From assembly GCA_945938205.1 (NCBI GenBank), contig CAMEUL010000044.1, positions 1-9,228 on the forward strand: a stretch of DNA of 9,228 nucleotides. Direction: 5' to 3'. A program made the translations under genes and the position numbers. This document shows positions 1 to 6,436 of this stretch, piece by piece; the first letter of the stretch is position 1, and every line of letters starts with the position of its first letter. The notes under the pieces are model-generated. The model was given only the letters and a program-made list of their open reading frames with translations, was not told where the DNA came from and ran no database searches. The stretch is from an uncultured Traorella sp. (GTDB taxonomy: Bacteria; Bacillota_I; Bacilli_A; Erysipelotrichales; Erysipelotrichaceae).

Positions 1-142
1 GCGGAATCAGGTGGGAGGCATTGAATCTCCATTAGGATTCAATTCATTTTTAGTTGGTGCCTTAACAGCCAATAACATTGAGATTTATACAAGCTTTGAA
101 GAAGCGTTGAATCAGTTTAAAAAGGATTTTCATCTAAATTAA
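1..142 (+). CDS. C-terminal end of an unidentified protein (5' end outside window)
   Basis: An open frame enters from the left edge (first full codon at position 2) and ends with TAA at 140-142, giving the last 46 residues. The segment reads like the end of a soluble alpha/beta domain: a glycine-rich stretch (VGGIESPLGF), then NNIEIYTSFEEAL and a lysine-rich tail ending in HLN. The 'IYTSFEEAL' ending resembles the last strand and helix of several small alpha/beta folds, STAS-like domains among them. The match is too weak to name a family. No obvious terminator separates it from the next gene, which has its own promoter-like sequence directly after this stop. It could also be co-transcribed with the exporter gene. 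Confidence 0.6.
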   Translation, partial: RNQVGGIESPLGFNSFLVGALTANNIEIYTSFEEALNQFKKDFHLN

Positions 143-163
143 ATGTGTAAAAATAATAAATTG

Positions 164-172
164 TGCTATACT
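164..172 (+). promoter_or_regulatory. extended -10 promoter for the ArAE exporter gene
   Basis: TGCTATACT is a TGn plus TATACT extended -10 element. There is no good -35 at 17 bp, which is usual for extended -10 promoters. The predicted start of transcription is near 179, only about 10 nt before the ATG at 189, so the leader would hold little more than the GGTGA ribosome binding site at 180-184. Assigned by eye. Confidence 0.4.
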
Positions 173-188
173 CTTAAACGGTGATATT

Positions 189-1001
189 ATGCAAATTATC
201 AGACAAAATATTGGATTAAGGACCATCAAGACAGGAATTGCTGTCATGCTTTCGATCATTGTCGCTAATCTTTTGGATTTTGAATATCCTTTCTTTATCG
301 CAATGACAGCTCTGATTTCCATGGATAAAACCATGGGCAATTCATTAAAAATGGGGCGAAATCGTGTGGTAGGGACCTTTCTTGGTGCCTGCATTGGAAT
401 AGCACTGGCATATGTGGATCGAGGGAATGCGGTATTATGTGGTCTAGGAATGATCATGCTAATCATGATCTGTAACCGCCTGCATCTTCAGGGATCCATT
501 ACGATAGGTGGTATCGTATTGGTTGCCATCATGGTGCATACAGATAAAACTCCTTTGTTTTATGGATTCCATCGAACTTTAGATACTCTGATTGGAGCAT
601 TTCTGTCATTTGTTGTCAATGCAACGGTATTTCCGTTTGCCACCGTCAAGCGATTGGATGAAATGATGTTACGACTGTGGGATAAGACAGATTTGTTGGT
701 GAAAGAACTTAAGGACCAGCAGATCGTATCTTTTGATGAAATCAAAAAGGATATGGATGAAATAGGGATCGAACTTCTTTTGTATCATAATGAGTTCATG
801 TTTCAGAAAAAACGCGATTATGTAAAGAAACTAGAAAAGCATTATGATATGGGAAAACGACTATTATTAGAAGCTGAAATCTGTCAGACCATAGATGCTG
901 AGAAGCATCCTGAAGTGTTTGATTATCATATTCAGAATGCCTTGAATATTTATGATATGTATATTGAGGAATTGCAGTCAAAGTATAAAAATGCGGGATG
1001 A
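189..1001 (+). CDS. aromatic acid exporter family protein (ArAE_1 / DUF939, FUSC-like)
   Basis: The product is a 270-residue inner-membrane protein of the ArAE_1 (DUF939) type found in Firmicutes. The N-terminal half (residues 8-150) has about six hydrophobic segments (roughly 15-30, 34-45, 60-77, 80-96, 103-118, 130-148). Family-like landmarks are GLRTIKTGIAV (9-19), NRVVGTFLGACIG (58-70) and FHRTLDTLIGAF (127-138). The C-terminal half (151-270) is soluble, charged and helical, as expected for the cytoplasmic domain of this group. Related larger FUSC proteins (AaeB) export aromatic acids, but the substrate of the short Firmicutes form is not established and cannot be read from sequence. The start at 189 is supported by GGTGA four bases upstream. 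The gene stands alone between its own promoter and a terminator that overlaps its stop codon. Confidence 0.8.
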   Translation: MQIIRQNIGLRTIKTGIAVMLSIIVANLLDFEYPFFIAMTALISMDKTMGNSLKMGRNRVVGTFLGACIGIALAYVDRGNAVLCGLGMIMLIMICNRLHLQGSITIGGIVLVAIMVHTDKTPLFYGFHRTLDTLIGAFLSFVVNATVFPFATVKRLDEMMLRLWDKTDLLVKELKDQQIVSFDEIKKDMDEIGIELLLYHNEFMFQKKRDYVKKLEKHYDMGKRLLLEAEICQTIDAEKHPEVFDYHIQNALNIYDMYIEELQSKYKNAG

Positions 1002-1019
1002 GTGAAAACATCCCTTTTT
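995..1019 (+). terminator. Rho-independent terminator overlapping the exporter stop codon
   Basis: A perfect 6-bp stem GGGATG (995-1000) pairs with CATCCC (1009-1014) around an 8-nt loop and is followed by a TTTTT run (1015-1019). The TGA stop (999-1001) lies in the left arm and loop, so the coding region and terminator are fused. Confidence 0.7.
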
Positions 1020-1031
1020 AATAAAATCGTA

Positions 1032-1059
1032 TTGTATATTTTTTATAAAGGTGTACAAT
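1032..1059 (+). promoter_or_regulatory. sigma-A type promoter for ktrB-ktrA
   Basis: TTGTAT (1032-1037), a 16-bp spacer and TACAAT (1054-1059) make a good housekeeping promoter. Transcription would start near 1066, leaving a leader of only about 16 nt before the ATG at 1082. That is enough for the AGAGGA ribosome binding site (1071-1076) and too short for any riboswitch. Confidence 0.6.
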
Positions 1060-1081
1060 GGATATACGTTAGAGGAACGAT

Positions 1082-2467
1082 ATGGAAACAAATGATTCAT
1101 TCACCAAAGAAAGAAAAGGAACACCTGCCAGAAAGATTGCCATAAGTTTTCTATGGGTCATTCTAATAGGTTCAATACTATTATGGCTTCCGATATCAAA
1201 TCGGGATGGGCATTTTCTGAATTACATGGATGCTCTTTTTACCGCAACCAGTGCGACCTGTGTGACTGGACTTGTGACTCATGTTACTGTAGAACAGTTT
1301 AATATGTTCGGACAAGTGGTTTTAATGGTTTTGATGCAGATTGGCGGCATTGGATTGATGACATTGGTGGCTACCTTTCTTTTGATTCTCAAAAATAAAC
1401 TGTCTTTAAATGATACAATTGCCTTAAAAGAAATGCTGAATCAGAGCAATCTGTTTAATTTTCGTTTCTTTATAAAAGGGCTGATGACATACGTCTTTCT
1501 TCTTGAAGGTATTGGCATGCTGCTTCTAATGCTTGTCTTTATTCCAAAATATGATATTTTTCAGGGTATCTTCAAGGCTGCTTTTATCTCCATCTCTGCT
1601 TTTTGTAATGCAGGTTTTGACAATTTGGGAGCTTATAGTCTGATTGAAATGAATCAGGAACCGTTAGTATTGATCACAGTGATGATTCTCATTATTATGG
1701 GTGGTATTGGTTTTATTGTTTGGTTTGATGTTCATGGAAGAATTATTCCTTTTCTTAAAAAGCAAGAAACTTTCAAACAGTTTTTAACATCTTTGACACT
1801 TCATACAAAAATTGTCATCATTGCGACATTGATTTTGATCTTTGTTCCAGCTATTCTATTTTTCCTTTTGGAATTTCAGAATCCGTTGACACTTGGATCA
1901 TTGTCATTCAGCGATAAGATCATAAATGCATTATTCACATCTGTGACATTGCGTACAGCAGGATTTGCCAGTCTTCCTATGGAAAACTTTCAAATGGCAA
2001 GTAAGCTTTTGATGTTGGTAGGTATGTTTATCGGAGGAAGTCCTGGAGGAACAGCAGGAGGAGTTAAAACTACTACCGTTGCTGTCATAATCATATGTAC
2101 GATGCGTTCCTTAAGAGGCAAAAGAAGAACCAATCTGTTTAACCGACATATTTCACGCGATATTATCGTGCGTGCAACATCCATTGTTACGATCACATTG
2201 GCAACGTTGCTGATCGGAGTCTTTGCTTTATGCATAACTGAAGAAGCTGATTTCATGGTAATATGTTATGAAGCGTGCAGTGCATTAGCAACGGTGGGCC
2301 TTTCCTTAGGTATTACACCATATCTCACCTTAGGAGGAAAAATCGTCATTATTATATTGATGTATGTGGGACGTATTGGAATTATGACATTCATTATGTC
2401 AATTGTTCGTGAAGATAACAAGTCAGATAAGATCCATTATGCGGAAGGGCATATTGTGGTAGGATAG
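1082..2467 (+). CDS. ktrB: Ktr/Trk-type K+ (Na+-coupled) transporter, membrane subunit
   Basis: The product is a 461-residue polytopic membrane protein of the TrkH/KtrB superfamily, full length for KtrB. The four pore-loop repeats are visible, each with the single selectivity-filter glycine: TSATCVTGL (56-64, G63), SAFCNAGFDN (172-181, G178), SVTLRTAGFA (287-296, G294) and CSALATVGLS (399-408, G406). The gating-loop region between repeats is recognisable as the glycine-rich FIGGSPGGTAGGVKTTT (316-332). The C-terminus carries the conserved YVGRIGIMTF segment (428-437). In this family the subunit forms a homodimer that imports K+ and is gated by a cytoplasmic RCK ring. That ring is encoded immediately downstream, and the ktrB stop overlaps the ktrA ribosome binding site. 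KtrB fits better than the longer Gram-negative TrkH because of the length and the single-RCK partner. The start at 1082 is supported by AGAGGA five bases upstream. Confidence 0.93.
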   Translation: METNDSFTKERKGTPARKIAISFLWVILIGSILLWLPISNRDGHFLNYMDALFTATSATCVTGLVTHVTVEQFNMFGQVVLMVLMQIGGIGLMTLVATFLLILKNKLSLNDTIALKEMLNQSNLFNFRFFIKGLMTYVFLLEGIGMLLLMLVFIPKYDIFQGIFKAAFISISAFCNAGFDNLGAYSLIEMNQEPLVLITVMILIIMGGIGFIVWFDVHGRIIPFLKKQETFKQFLTSLTLHTKIVIIATLILIFVPAILFFLLEFQNPLTLGSLSFSDKIINALFTSVTLRTAGFASLPMENFQMASKLLMLVGMFIGGSPGGTAGGVKTTTVAVIIICTMRSLRGKRRTNLFNRHISRDIIVRATSIVTITLATLLIGVFALCITEEADFMVICYEACSALATVGLSLGITPYLTLGGKIVIIILMYVGRIGIMTFIMSIVREDNKSDKIHYAEGHIVVG

Positions 2468-2476
2468 GAGGATATT

Positions 2477-3139
2477 ATGAAAGAAAAAAGAACCTATGCA
2501 GTGTTAGGCCTTGGTATTTTTGGAAGCACTGTTTCAAAAACATTATCCAAGTATAACTGTGATGTAATTGCCATTGATCAGGATATGGAATGTGTGCAAC
2601 GTCTTGCAGATATCGTCAGTGTTGCTGTGCAGGGTGACATTACGGACGCGCAGGTATTGAAAAGTGCTGGCGTGGCAGACTGTGATGTGGCTTTAGTTGC
2701 TACCGGATCTCATCTGGAGAGTTCGCTTTTGGCCATTATGGCACTTCAGGATCTTGGTATTCCAATTATTTTAGCCAAAGCAAAAAACAAATCTCATAAG
2801 AAAATACTTGAACAGATGGGTGTAGATAAGGTAATTCTTCCTGAAAAGGAAATTGGTGTTGAAACAGCAAAATTGCTTTTGAACCGTCATGTTGTGGACA
2901 TGGTAGACCTGGATGAGGAATACTCTGTAGCAGAAGTGGAAGTGCCAAAAAAATGGCTCGGGAAAAGCCTTGTGGAATTGGATGTCCGCCGCAAATTCAA
3001 TATCAACGTATTAGGTATTCGCTACCATGATCATCGCTTGGATGTAACCCCACCTCCTCATTATGCCTTAACTGAGCACGATCATCTTTTAATCATCACA
3101 AGTTCTGATCGTGTCGCAAAACTTGATTTTTTGGATTAA
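2477..3139 (+). CDS. ktrA: Ktr K+ uptake regulatory subunit (RCK protein, TrkA-N/TrkA-C)
   Basis: The product is a 220-residue cytoplasmic protein with the usual KtrA length and layout. The N-terminal RCK_N Rossmann domain (about 6-125) has the nucleotide-binding motif GLGIFG (11-16) and acidic residues at the end of the second strand (D34, D36) that hold the adenosine ribose. The C-terminal RCK_C domain spans about 147-220. In KtrA the octameric ring binds ATP or ADP and gates the KtrB dimer, and many Firmicutes RCK_C domains also bind c-di-AMP. Whether this one does cannot be judged by eye. The motif LPEKEIG (121-127) sits where Bacillus KtrA has a glutamate implicated in divalent-cation activation, so E123 is a candidate equivalent (inference). 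AGGAGG at 2466-2471 overlaps the ktrB stop and is five bases from the ATG, which indicates translational coupling. The operon ends at the terminator downstream. Confidence 0.93.
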   Translation: MKEKRTYAVLGLGIFGSTVSKTLSKYNCDVIAIDQDMECVQRLADIVSVAVQGDITDAQVLKSAGVADCDVALVATGSHLESSLLAIMALQDLGIPIILAKAKNKSHKKILEQMGVDKVILPEKEIGVETAKLLLNRHVVDMVDLDEEYSVAEVEVPKKWLGKSLVELDVRRKFNINVLGIRYHDHRLDVTPPPHYALTEHDHLLIITSSDRVAKLDFLD

Positions 3140-3151
3140 GAAATGGCAAAC

Positions 3152-3177
3152 AAAAAAACGCAGGATGCGTTTTTTTT
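3152..3177. terminator. bidirectional terminator between ktrA and the sensor kinase gene
   Basis: An A-run (3152-3158) is followed by the stem ACGCA (3158-3162), a GGA loop and TGCGT (3166-3170), then a run of T to 3177. The flanking A and T runs can extend the stem and make it work in both directions. That suits its position between convergent genes: ktrA ends at 3139 and the kinase gene ends at 3200 on the other strand. Confidence 0.75.
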
Positions 3178-3199
3178 GATGTAATGAAGAATTTTGAAA

Positions 3200-4021
3200 T
3201 TACATAGATATCTGAAAGCGGAATTCTCCTTCTTCTGTCCAAAACCGGAAAACTCCTTCATATTTTTCAATGACATGAATCATGCTGATAACACCAATTC
3301 CATGTTCCTTTTTGTGTGAAACAGGGATTCCGTTTTCAAATACAGGTTCTATGACATATCCGTTACGAAGATCTAGGCAAAGTTTGTTGCTTTTTTCATA
3401 CATGCGCAAATTGATATAGCGTAAGTTATTATTTTCTGCCTGACTGCTGGCTTCAATGGCATTCTCTAAGGCATTGGCTAGAAGAGAGCATAAATCGGTG
3501 ATAAGAAACCTGGAAAAATCCACCGCAGTAACATGTACATGAATGTCAATTCCTATTTCTTTTGCTTTTTCAATATAAGAGGAAAGGATGAGGTTGATTG
3601 GTTCATTCTCCGAGTATCGTTCAATTTTCATATTTTCCACGCTACTGCAAGTTTGCTGGATGTAGGCAAGGGCTTCTTCCAATTTATTATCTAAAATGCA
3701 GGCATTGAGATAATTCATGTGATGCCGCAAGTCATGACGATAAATCACTGACTGCTGTTCGGTGATCCGAAGCTGTTCGATTTCTTTTGTGGCAGCACTC
3801 AGCTGGGCAATGGCAAGATTTTGTGCATTTTTCATTTCAGCTTCTTTTGATACCATTTGAAATATTCTTGTCAGCAGGATGTAAGAGAACAAAACAATGA
3901 GCCATGGAATCAGCTCAATGAAAAACTGTTGACTTAAGACTATATCGTCAAACTGATAACGGGTGCTGGCGTAACTGTAAATATAGTACAGCAATGGAAT
4001 CATCGAAAAAAGCAGAAACAT
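3200..4021 (-). CDS. GHKL sensor histidine kinase, C-terminal fragment of a frameshifted gene
   Basis: This 273-residue fragment holds the last two membrane segments (1-18, 37-54), a coiled-coil-like linker (55-92) and the kinase core of an AgrC-type GHKL kinase. The phospho-acceptor motif is YRHDLRHH (94-101, H96 the likely acceptor). The ATP-binding N-box is NALENAIEA (183-191) and the G-box is HGIGV (240-244). Kinases of this kind phosphorylate LytTR regulators such as the one encoded just upstream. The same frame continues upstream of this ATG without a stop to about 4060 and reads KPFNYVLTYGDNRM, so the ATG is internal to an originally single gene of about 420 residues. A GGAG at 4033-4030 lies eight bases before the ATG, so the fragment could still be made by reinitiation. 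It would then be a kinase largely without its sensor. Confidence 0.8.
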   Translation of the reverse strand: MFLLFSMIPLLYYIYSYASTRYQFDDIVLSQQFFIELIPWLIVLFSYILLTRIFQMVSKEAEMKNAQNLAIAQLSAATKEIEQLRITEQQSVIYRHDLRHHMNYLNACILDNKLEEALAYIQQTCSSVENMKIERYSENEPINLILSSYIEKAKEIGIDIHVHVTAVDFSRFLITDLCSLLANALENAIEASSQAENNNLRYINLRMYEKSNKLCLDLRNGYVIEPVFENGIPVSHKKEHGIGVISMIHVIEKYEGVFRFWTEEGEFRFQISM

Positions 4022-4470
4022 TCGGTTATCTCCATAAGTAAGTACATAATTAAATGGTTTTTAAAATAACGGTCAATAAGAAAGACCAAAACTGAATTGA
4101 ATACTAAGGCGATACATACTAAAGAAATAGAGAAACTTTGAAAAAAAGACCTTAAAACTATGACTGGCGCTGAAAAAAACACTGTTGTCAGTAAAACAAA
4201 GATCAGTTTGATTCCCTGAAATTTGGAAATCATGAGAAATAACAAAAACACGGGAATCTGAGTAAACAATAGATATAATTTTCCGTAAATGGAATAGTCC
4301 AATACAATTTGTGCTGATATATCAAATATAAGCAAAGCAATAAAATATACTATGCTTCCTATTTTTTTCTTCCGTGAAAGGTTTTTCCACTGTACATCCA
4401 GCAAGAGATACATTATGGCACAAGCGTAAAAAACAAGCATCACATTAAATATAATTCGCAGTAGATTCAT
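4000..4470 (-). CDS. GHKL sensor histidine kinase, N-terminal membrane fragment of a frameshifted gene
   Basis: The 156-residue frame supplies the sensor half of the AgrC-like kinase. It has about five hydrophobic segments (5-24, 37-55, 62-82, 87-106, 112-132), matching the multi-pass N-terminus expected of peptide-sensing GHKL kinases. It agrees with the family through residue K137 and then runs out of frame into MEITECFCFFR and a stop at 4000. Its ATG is three bases beyond the stop of the regulator gene, and GGAGG inside the end of that gene serves as ribosome binding site, so regulator and kinase are translationally coupled. No AgrD-like propeptide or AgrB-like protease gene is present in this window, so the ligand is unknown. 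Confidence 0.75.
   Translation of the reverse strand: MNLLRIIFNVMLVFYACAIMYLLLDVQWKNLSRKKKIGSIVYFIALLIFDISAQIVLDYSIYGKLYLLFTQIPVFLLFLMISKFQGIKLIFVLLTTVFFSAPVIVLRSFFQSFSISLVCIALVFNSVLVFLIDRYFKNHLIMYLLMEITECFCFFR
4058..4062 (-). other. frameshift site splitting the histidine kinase gene
   Basis: On the coding strand the sequence is TTTTAAAAACC. As read, the codons are TTT AAA AAC CAT (F-K-N-H). One extra A would give TTT AAA AAA CCA TTT AAT (F-K-K-P-F-N) and join the N-terminal frame seamlessly to the C-terminal one. The downstream frame has a TAA immediately before this point, so the lesion is pinned to this A5 tract or the next few bases. Confidence 0.75.
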
Positions 4471-4473
4471 TCG

Positions 4474-5193
4474 CTATTCCTCCATCTGAAACGTAAGATA
4501 GCGTTCCTTAATTTCTTTTGACTTGCCTTGTGCAATAGGAATCATTTCATTTGTCTGCATGACTATTTCAGTATTGCTGATAGTATCAATGTATTTCATA
4601 TTTACAAGGTAAGAACGATGAGGCTTTATAAAACAAGAATCTTTGATCAGTGTATCACAAACCATGGAAAACTGATCAGTGCATTCCAAAACTCTGCCTG
4701 AAATAATATGATAAACAACCTTTTTCCCCATAGCTTCCACGTATACCAAATTGGATAACAGTATTTTTTGCAGTCCATTTCGGTTTTTCACGATCAAAGA
4801 AGATCCTTGCGATTTGTCGATTCGTTCCAAAGCATCCGTTAATGTGTTAAAGATTTTATCCTTTGTAACAGGTTTTAGAACATAATTGATCGCTTTAACT
4901 GAATAGCTTTCCAAAGCAAACTCAGGTGATGAGGTAAAGAAGATGATTTGAGCATTTTTATCGAAAGAACGAATTTCTTTTGCTAAAGAGATACCATTAT
5001 AATTGGGCATGATGATATCAAGGTAATAAATATCAAATAGTTTTCCTTTTTCCAAAAATGACATCAGATCAATTCCATTATGAAAAGTATAATACTCATA
5101 TTTTGCATGATTGTATATTCGGTATTCGTCCACATAGGAAACCATATGAGAAAGTTCATCTACATTATCATCGCATATTGCAATCTTTAACAT
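4474..5193 (-). CDS. LytTR-family response regulator (AgrA/LytR-like)
   Basis: The 239-residue protein has a receiver domain (1-120) followed by a LytTR DNA-binding domain (about 132-237). The receiver keeps the acidic pocket D8-D9, the phospho-acceptor D59 in YYLDIIMP, the switch threonine T87 (FFTS) and K107 before proline. The LytTR domain shows the typical FIKPHRSYLVNMKYI (188-202) and IPIAQGKSKEIKERYL (218-233) signatures. It is therefore expected to be phosphorylated by a GHKL kinase and to bind paired direct repeats about 21 bp apart. Exactly such a pair lies upstream at 5262-5292. The start is set by AAGGAGA seven bases before the ATG. It is first in the operon and the kinase gene follows after three bases. 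Targets other than its own operon and the neighbouring bactofilin cassette are unknown. Confidence 0.9.
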   Translation of the reverse strand: MLKIAICDDNVDELSHMVSYVDEYRIYNHAKYEYYTFHNGIDLMSFLEKGKLFDIYYLDIIMPNYNGISLAKEIRSFDKNAQIIFFTSSPEFALESYSVKAINYVLKPVTKDKIFNTLTDALERIDKSQGSSLIVKNRNGLQKILLSNLVYVEAMGKKVVYHIISGRVLECTDQFSMVCDTLIKDSCFIKPHRSYLVNMKYIDTISNTEIVMQTNEMIPIAQGKSKEIKERYLTFQMEE

Positions 5194-5226
5194 ATATATC
5201 TCCTTTCAGACACATTTCTATTAGTT

Positions 5227-5232
5227 ATTATA
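5227..5232 (-). promoter_or_regulatory. -10 element of the response regulator promoter
   Basis: A perfect TATAAT lies on the minus strand 34 bp before the regulator ATG. At 17 bp upstream (5250-5255) the -35 is TTTTTC, a poor match, so the promoter probably depends on an activator. The direct-repeat operator begins about 7 bp beyond that -35. Confidence 0.55.
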
Positions 5233-5261
5233 CTATAGAAGAGTCAGAAGAAAAAAGATGA

Positions 5262-5292
5262 TTCACGCCAAAAAAAACATGTTTCATGCCAA
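5262..5292. promoter_or_regulatory. candidate LytTR operator: two 10-bp direct repeats, 21-bp period
   Basis: TTCACGCCAA (5262-5271) and TTCATGCCAA (5283-5292) differ at one base and start exactly 21 bp apart, two helical turns. Known AgrA/LytTR operators are paired short direct repeats with 12-13 bp spacers, the same geometry. They lie between the divergent regulator operon and the first bactofilin cassette, next to a weak -35 on the regulator side. I infer positive autoregulation and possible control of the cassette. Confidence 0.6.
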
Positions 5293-5374
5293 GAATGGTT
5301 TTTGTTCATATTTTTTGTTATGTTTTTATTAAATAATGGGCGCTTTTTATCTGCTCATATGGAGGAAATTATTT

Positions 5375-5659
5375 ATGAAATGGTATGCTAATGAAAAAAT
5401 GATGAAAGCTATCAAAAAAATGGATTTGAATCTTTCTGATCAAAATAAGGCTTCAGATAATGAAAAAAAGAGTACAGATGAGAAGTTGGAAGAAATGAAG
5501 GTTCAAAACGAGGTGCAGGAAGTTCTTGAAGAAATTGAAGCTGTGGAGCCAGAAGAAACAGTTGAAACTATTTCTGCCACAGTTGAAGAAAAAATGAACC
5601 TTCTATCATTGAATCAAAAACAACGATCAATGGAAATATTGAATGTGAAGAAGATCTGA
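5375..5659 (+). CDS. bactofilin-family protein A1, N-terminal fragment (frameshifted)
   Basis: This fragment encodes the N-terminal tail of the first long bactofilin. It opens with MKWYANEKMMKAIKKMDL, nearly the same as the start of copy A2, and continues with a glutamate-rich linker to about residue 74. A one-base loss near 5596 then sends the frame into NLLSLNQKQRS and a stop at 5657-5659. The ATG at 5375 is preferred over one at 5336: it has GGAGG at 5361-5365, and copy A2 starts with the same residues. Restoring one base gives one frame of about 215 residues to 6021, almost the length of A2 (213). Unless the frame is corrected, this copy yields only the tail without the polymer-forming domain. 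Confidence 0.7.
   Translation: MKWYANEKMMKAIKKMDLNLSDQNKASDNEKKSTDEKLEEMKVQNEVQEVLEEIEAVEPEETVETISATVEEKMNLLSLNQKQRSMEILNVKKI
5589..5597 (+). other. frameshift site in bactofilin A1
   Basis: Copy A1 reads AAAAAATGAACCTTCTATC where copy A2 reads ATAATGGAACCGTCTGTC. A single base is missing in A1, either the second G of ATGG or one A of the six-A tract. Replacing it gives M-E-P-S-I-I-E-S, aligned with A2 M-E-P-S-V-I-E-S, and opens the frame through to 6021. The shift is -1, the same direction as the lesion in the kinase gene. Confidence 0.75.
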
Positions 5660-5691
5660 CAATCAAAGGGGAAGTCAACGGAGACGTTTAT

Positions 5692-6021
5692 GTGACAGGA
5701 AGTGTTATTTCAAGCGGTAAAGTTGTTGGGAAAATGACGGCTGCCAATGTAACGCTTCTGGAAGCAAAACATCAGGGGGATATTAGTTGCAGCGGAGAAT
5801 TATCACTTGAATATGAGAGTTCAGTGCTCATTGGAAATGTAACTGCAGATTCATGTGTAATAAAAGGTAAGGTCAAAGGAAATATCGAAGTTACTGAAAA
5901 GTGCTCGCTTGGAGAGCATGCCGTTGTCTTGGGAGATATTCAGGCTGGCAGCATTGAAATAGAAGCAGGCGCAGTGTTGAAAGGACAACTTGTAATTACA
6001 AAAGATGCAGTGATTGAATAA
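5692..6021 (+). CDS. bactofilin-family protein A1, C-terminal polymer-forming domain fragment (frameshifted)
   Basis: This frame holds the bactofilin (PF04519, polymer-forming cytoskeletal) core of A1. The true reading region extends back to about 5596, where it reads PSIIESKTTINGNIE and lines up with A2. The GTG at 5692 is an internal valine codon, not a real start. The core is made of short beta-helix rungs with G-D/N-I/V turns, such as GKMTAANVTLLEAKHQGDI and ADSCVIKGKVKGNIEV. It ends in ITKDAVIE, as A2 ends in ITKDAIIE. It is about 70% identical to A2 by eye, with no stops or further indels, so either the break is recent or it is not real. No ribosome binding site serves it. The stop overlaps the AAGGGGA ribosome binding site of B1. 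Confidence 0.7.
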   Translation: MTGSVISSGKVVGKMTAANVTLLEAKHQGDISCSGELSLEYESSVLIGNVTADSCVIKGKVKGNIEVTEKCSLGEHAVVLGDIQAGSIEIEAGAVLKGQLVITKDAVIE

Positions 6022-6030
6022 AGGGGAAAC

Positions 6031-6429
6031 ATGATGGATTTTATTGAAGCAAAGAAAACAGTGATTCAGAAAAAATGTAAGATATTTGGAGAAATCATTT
6101 CAAATGATGATGTCATATTATATGGAGAAGTCAAAGGAGACATTAACTGTGAAAATGATGTCATTGTAGGTGGTGTAATTGTTGGAAACGTGGAGGCAAA
6201 TGAACTGCATGTTTATGGCAGCAAAGAAAACTTTGGAAAAGAAGGGTCTGTATTTGGTGATGTACATATCAACAGTTGTGTGACCAATGGAAAGATCAAA
6301 GGAGACTGCTTTATTAAAGAAGATATGCTTGTTGGACATGATGCCACAGTGATTGGTGAAATCAATGCAGGTAATATCGATATCAAAAAAGGTGCTATTA
6401 TCCGAGGAAACATTAATACAAACAGATAA
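6031..6429 (+). CDS. short bactofilin-family polymer-forming protein B1
   Basis: A 131-132 residue protein that is almost all bactofilin beta-helix. Its repeated rungs include FGEIISNDDVILYGEVKGDI, VGNVEANELHVYG, NGKIKGDCF and GEINAGNIDIKKGAIIRGNI, with a charged loop SKENFGKEGS (about 64-73) interrupting the repeats. Bactofilins polymerise without nucleotide into filaments or sheets that scaffold envelope, stalk or flagellar functions; the role here is unknown. It has no N-terminal tail, membrane segment or signal peptide, unlike A1/A2. The start may be 6031 or 6034. The second is favoured by comparison with B2 and by spacing from AAGGGGA at 6021-6027. It overlaps the A1 stop region, so A1 and B1 are translated in tandem. 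It shares about 108 of 131 residues with B2 by hand alignment. Confidence 0.85.
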   Translation: MMDFIEAKKTVIQKKCKIFGEIISNDDVILYGEVKGDINCENDVIVGGVIVGNVEANELHVYGSKENFGKEGSVFGDVHINSCVTNGKIKGDCFIKEDMLVGHDATVIGEINAGNIDIKKGAIIRGNINTNR

Positions 6430-6436
6430 TGAAAAT

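Larger units (their letters stand above)
5375..6429 (+). repeat. bactofilin cassette copy 1 (A1-B1) of a duplicated two-gene unit
   Basis: This unit and the one at 7088-8136 share gene order, the start motif, the short junction ATTGAATAAAGGGG between the two genes, and clear protein and nucleotide similarity throughout. They sit in direct orientation about 1.7 kb apart. The acidic linker and the upstream region have diverged most. Confidence 0.85.

Noticed and set aside
4055..4068. Programmed -1 ribosomal frameshifting in the kinase gene
   Set aside because: The coding-strand sequence TTTTAAAAACC has no in-frame X-XXY-YYZ heptamer allowing both tRNAs to re-pair, and a split of this kind is not known for AgrC-like kinases. 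A missing base is simpler.
3200..5193. A complete agr-type quorum-sensing locus
   Set aside because: Kinase and regulator resemble AgrC/AgrA, but no AgrB-like protease or AgrD-like small peptide gene is visible next to them.
5336..5374. Earlier in-frame ATG for bactofilin A1
   Set aside because: No ribosome binding site, and the extra 13 residues are unlike the upstream residues of A2. GGAGG precedes the ATG at 5375.
5692..5700. GTG start for a separate short bactofilin gene within A1
   Set aside because: No ribosome binding site. The same frame is open back to about 5587 and aligns with the A2 core from 5596, so the GTG is an internal valine codon.
5700..6420. Short-period DNA repeats within the bactofilin genes
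   Set aside because: The periodicity is at protein level (beta-helix rungs). I could not find DNA tandem repeats or a CRISPR-like array.
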